Below are positions 4,833 to 6,026 of a DNA stretch of 6,026 nt, one piece after another. The notes below the pieces were generated by a model. It saw nothing but the letters and a program-made list of their open reading frames with translations, was not told the DNA's origin and did no database searches. Position numbers and translations under genes: made by a program. This DNA comes from Gammaproteobacteria bacterium (GTDB lineage: Bacteria; Pseudomonadota; Gammaproteobacteria; J044). Position 1 is the stretch's first letter. The number at the start of each line of letters is the position of its first letter. The stretch is from positions 1-6,026 of the forward strand of contig RFHG01000592.1 in assembly GCA_003696465.1 (NCBI GenBank), written 5' to 3'.

Positions 4833-5935
4833 AGTGCGCGCAACGCCCGATTCATGGCCTCCAGGGTCATGGGTTCGACGGTGCGCCTTGCAGCCTGCCC
4901 CATTTGTTCGGCCAGGGCCGGGTCGGCAAGCGCGGCCATGTGTTCGGCCAGGTGATCCAGGTCGAGGGCATCGCAGGTATAGCCATTGACGCCCTCTTCG
5001 ATGATCTCCCGGGTGCCCGCCTGCTGGCTGACGATGACCGGCAGGCCACTGGCCATGGCCTCGAGTGTGACATTGGGGAAGGGGTCGTAGAGCGTCGGCA
5101 GTACCAGCGCATCGGCGGCTGCATAGGCAGTGGTCATGTCTTCCATCCGGCCCAGGAAGTGCACCCGTTCGGAGATGCCCAGCGACCGCGCCAGTGCCCG
5201 GTAGCGTCGGCCGTGCTTGTCCGTGCCGATGACGGCGAGATGCATGCCTGACGGGGCCCTGGCGAGGGCGCGCAGGGTGGCCGAAAGCCCCTTGCGTTCG
5301 AAGCCCGAACCGGCAAAGAGCAGCAGGGGGGCTGCGGCCGGCAGGCCATGGGTGCGCCGGAACCGCTCGCGATGTGTGCGGTTACGCGGATGGAAGCGTT
5401 GCGTATCGACCCCGTTGTAGATGACGTGCACCCGGTCGGCGGGGGTGGAGAAGCGGGCCAGAATCTCGTCGCGGACCATGCGGGAGTTGCAGATGACGGC
5501 GCGCAGCCGGGGAGATTCGAGCAGGGTTTTTTCCGTGTGCAGCAGGTAGCGATGATAGGGGTTGTTGCGCATGCTCCAGGCCCGCCAGGGCGACAGGATG
5601 CGGGCACGCTGCTCCAGCCACACGGCATGGACCCCGTCTCCGGCACGATAGACCTCGGCGCAGGGGATGCGCTCGTGGGACTGGACGAGATCGAAGCCAC
5701 CCGCGCTGACAGCGCGGCAGGCACAGCGGGCAAAGCTGCGGTCGCGCCACAGGCGGCCCACATGGAAGGGGTTGCAGCGCAGCAGTCGGGCGGGGCCGTG
5801 CCTTTCCCAGCTGCGGGCGATTACGGTCAGTTCGATGTCTTCTCCTTCCAGTGCCTCGATGGCACGACTGACGAAGCGTTCGGCGCCGCCGTCGGGGCGA
5901 TAGCGCTGGCGGATGAGGGCAAGGCGCAGGCTCAT
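4790..5935 (-). CDS. waaG: WaaG-like GT4 LPS core glycosyltransferase
   Basis: This 381-residue protein is close in length to E. coli WaaG (374), which adds the first glucose of the outer core from UDP-glucose. Matching features are the N-terminal glycine-rich loop RYRPDGGAERF (11-21), FAGSGFERKGLSATLRALA (207-225, WaaG has a very similar GSDFGRKG block), VIGTDKHGRRYRALARSLGISERVHFLGR (235-263) and the donor site YDPFPNVTLEAMASGLPVIVS (283-303). There the usual first Glu of E-x7-E is D284, with E292 kept. It is predicted to be cytoplasmic and peripheral to the inner membrane. The ATG overlaps the stop of the upstream GT9 gene as ATGA. A GAGGA lies 12 bases before the start, somewhat far. GT9 followed by WaaG resembles the waaQ-waaG order of enteric core operons. 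The sugar transferred could differ from glucose; another core hexosyltransferase is the main alternative. Confidence 0.8.
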   Translation of the reverse strand: MSLRLALIRQRYRPDGGAERFVSRAIEALEGEDIELTVIARSWERHGPARLLRCNPFHVGRLWRDRSFARCACRAVSAGGFDLVQSHERIPCAEVYRAGDGVHAVWLEQRARILSPWRAWSMRNNPYHRYLLHTEKTLLESPRLRAVICNSRMVRDEILARFSTPADRVHVIYNGVDTQRFHPRNRTHRERFRRTHGLPAAAPLLLFAGSGFERKGLSATLRALARAPSGMHLAVIGTDKHGRRYRALARSLGISERVHFLGRMEDMTTAYAAADALVLPTLYDPFPNVTLEAMASGLPVIVSQQAGTREIIEEGVNGYTCDALDLDHLAEHMAALADPALAEQMGQAARRTVEPMTLEAMNRALRALYARLLSETGRNHP

Positions 5936-6026
5936 GAACCGATGAGTTCCTCGACGGCCGCCAGCACGGCTTCGGGCTGGATGCGATCAAGGCAGTCGCT
6001 GATCTTGCTGCCGGCGCAGCCGTCCA
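5932..6026 (-). CDS. C-terminal end of a GT9 heptosyltransferase, probably WaaQ-like (partial)
   Basis: The frame enters from the right edge and ends at TGA 5932-5934. About 30 residues are visible, reading DGCAGSKISDCLDRIQPEAV followed by LAAVEELIGS. The Cys-rich C-x4-(S)-x-x-C-L stretch followed by an amphipathic helix of the form P-E-x-V-L-A-A-V-E-E-L resembles the C-terminus of WaaQ-type (heptosyltransferase III) GT9 enzymes, as I remember them. The ATGA overlap with the WaaG-like gene fits a waaQ-waaG pair. The catalytic domains are outside the window, so the family call rests on the tail and context. Confidence 0.6.
   Translation of the reverse strand, partial: DGCAGSKISDCLDRIQPEAVLAAVEELIGS

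Overview
The window is a dense glycan-assembly locus from what is most likely a Gram-negative proteobacterium, probably a gammaproteobacterium. That placement is inference from GC-rich coding sequence and from the gene content: lipopolysaccharide (LPS) core-type glycosyltransferases of families GT9 and GT4, a WaaG-like enzyme beside a GT9 gene, and a probable O-antigen ligase-like membrane protein at the edge. No rRNA, tRNA, insertion sequence, CRISPR array or phage gene was seen. No gene-free stretch exceeds about 50 bases.

Layout from left to right. (1) Bases 2-202, plus strand: the C-terminal end of a hydrophobic protein, perhaps O-antigen ligase-like. It overlaps tail-to-tail with the next gene. 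(2) Bases 147-3644, minus strand: a tightly packed four-gene operon. In transcription order it holds a GT9 glycosyltransferase with an N-terminal extension (2538-3644), two small SAM-dependent methyltransferases (1891-2523 and 1175-1894) and a second GT9 glycosyltransferase (147-1178). Junctions are a 14-base gap, an ATGA overlap and a GTGA overlap, so translation is probably coupled. (3) A 49-base divergent intergenic region (3645-3693) with an exact extended -10 motif facing the operon. (4) Bases 3694-4818, plus strand: a GT4 glycosyltransferase with a strong ribosome binding site. (5) Bases 4790-5935, minus strand: a WaaG-like GT4 enzyme, convergent with and overlapping the previous gene. 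It is joined by an ATGA overlap to (6), the last 30 codons of what looks like a WaaQ-type GT9 heptosyltransferase running off the right edge.

Together the genes fit stepwise construction of an LPS core or similar cell-surface oligosaccharide at the inner face of the cytoplasmic membrane. GT9 enzymes would add heptose or related sugars, GT4 enzymes would add hexoses, and the two methyltransferases may modify sugars. If the left-edge protein is a ligase, it would join O-antigen to the finished core. The exact sugars cannot be read from the sequence.

The families are familiar and I see no clear candidate for a wholly new system. The points most worth a second look are the methyltransferase pair between two GT9 genes, both with a non-canonical SAM motif I; the inverted repeats at both tail-to-tail gene overlaps; the compact divergent promoter region; and non-consensus residues at usual active-site positions in several glycosyltransferases.
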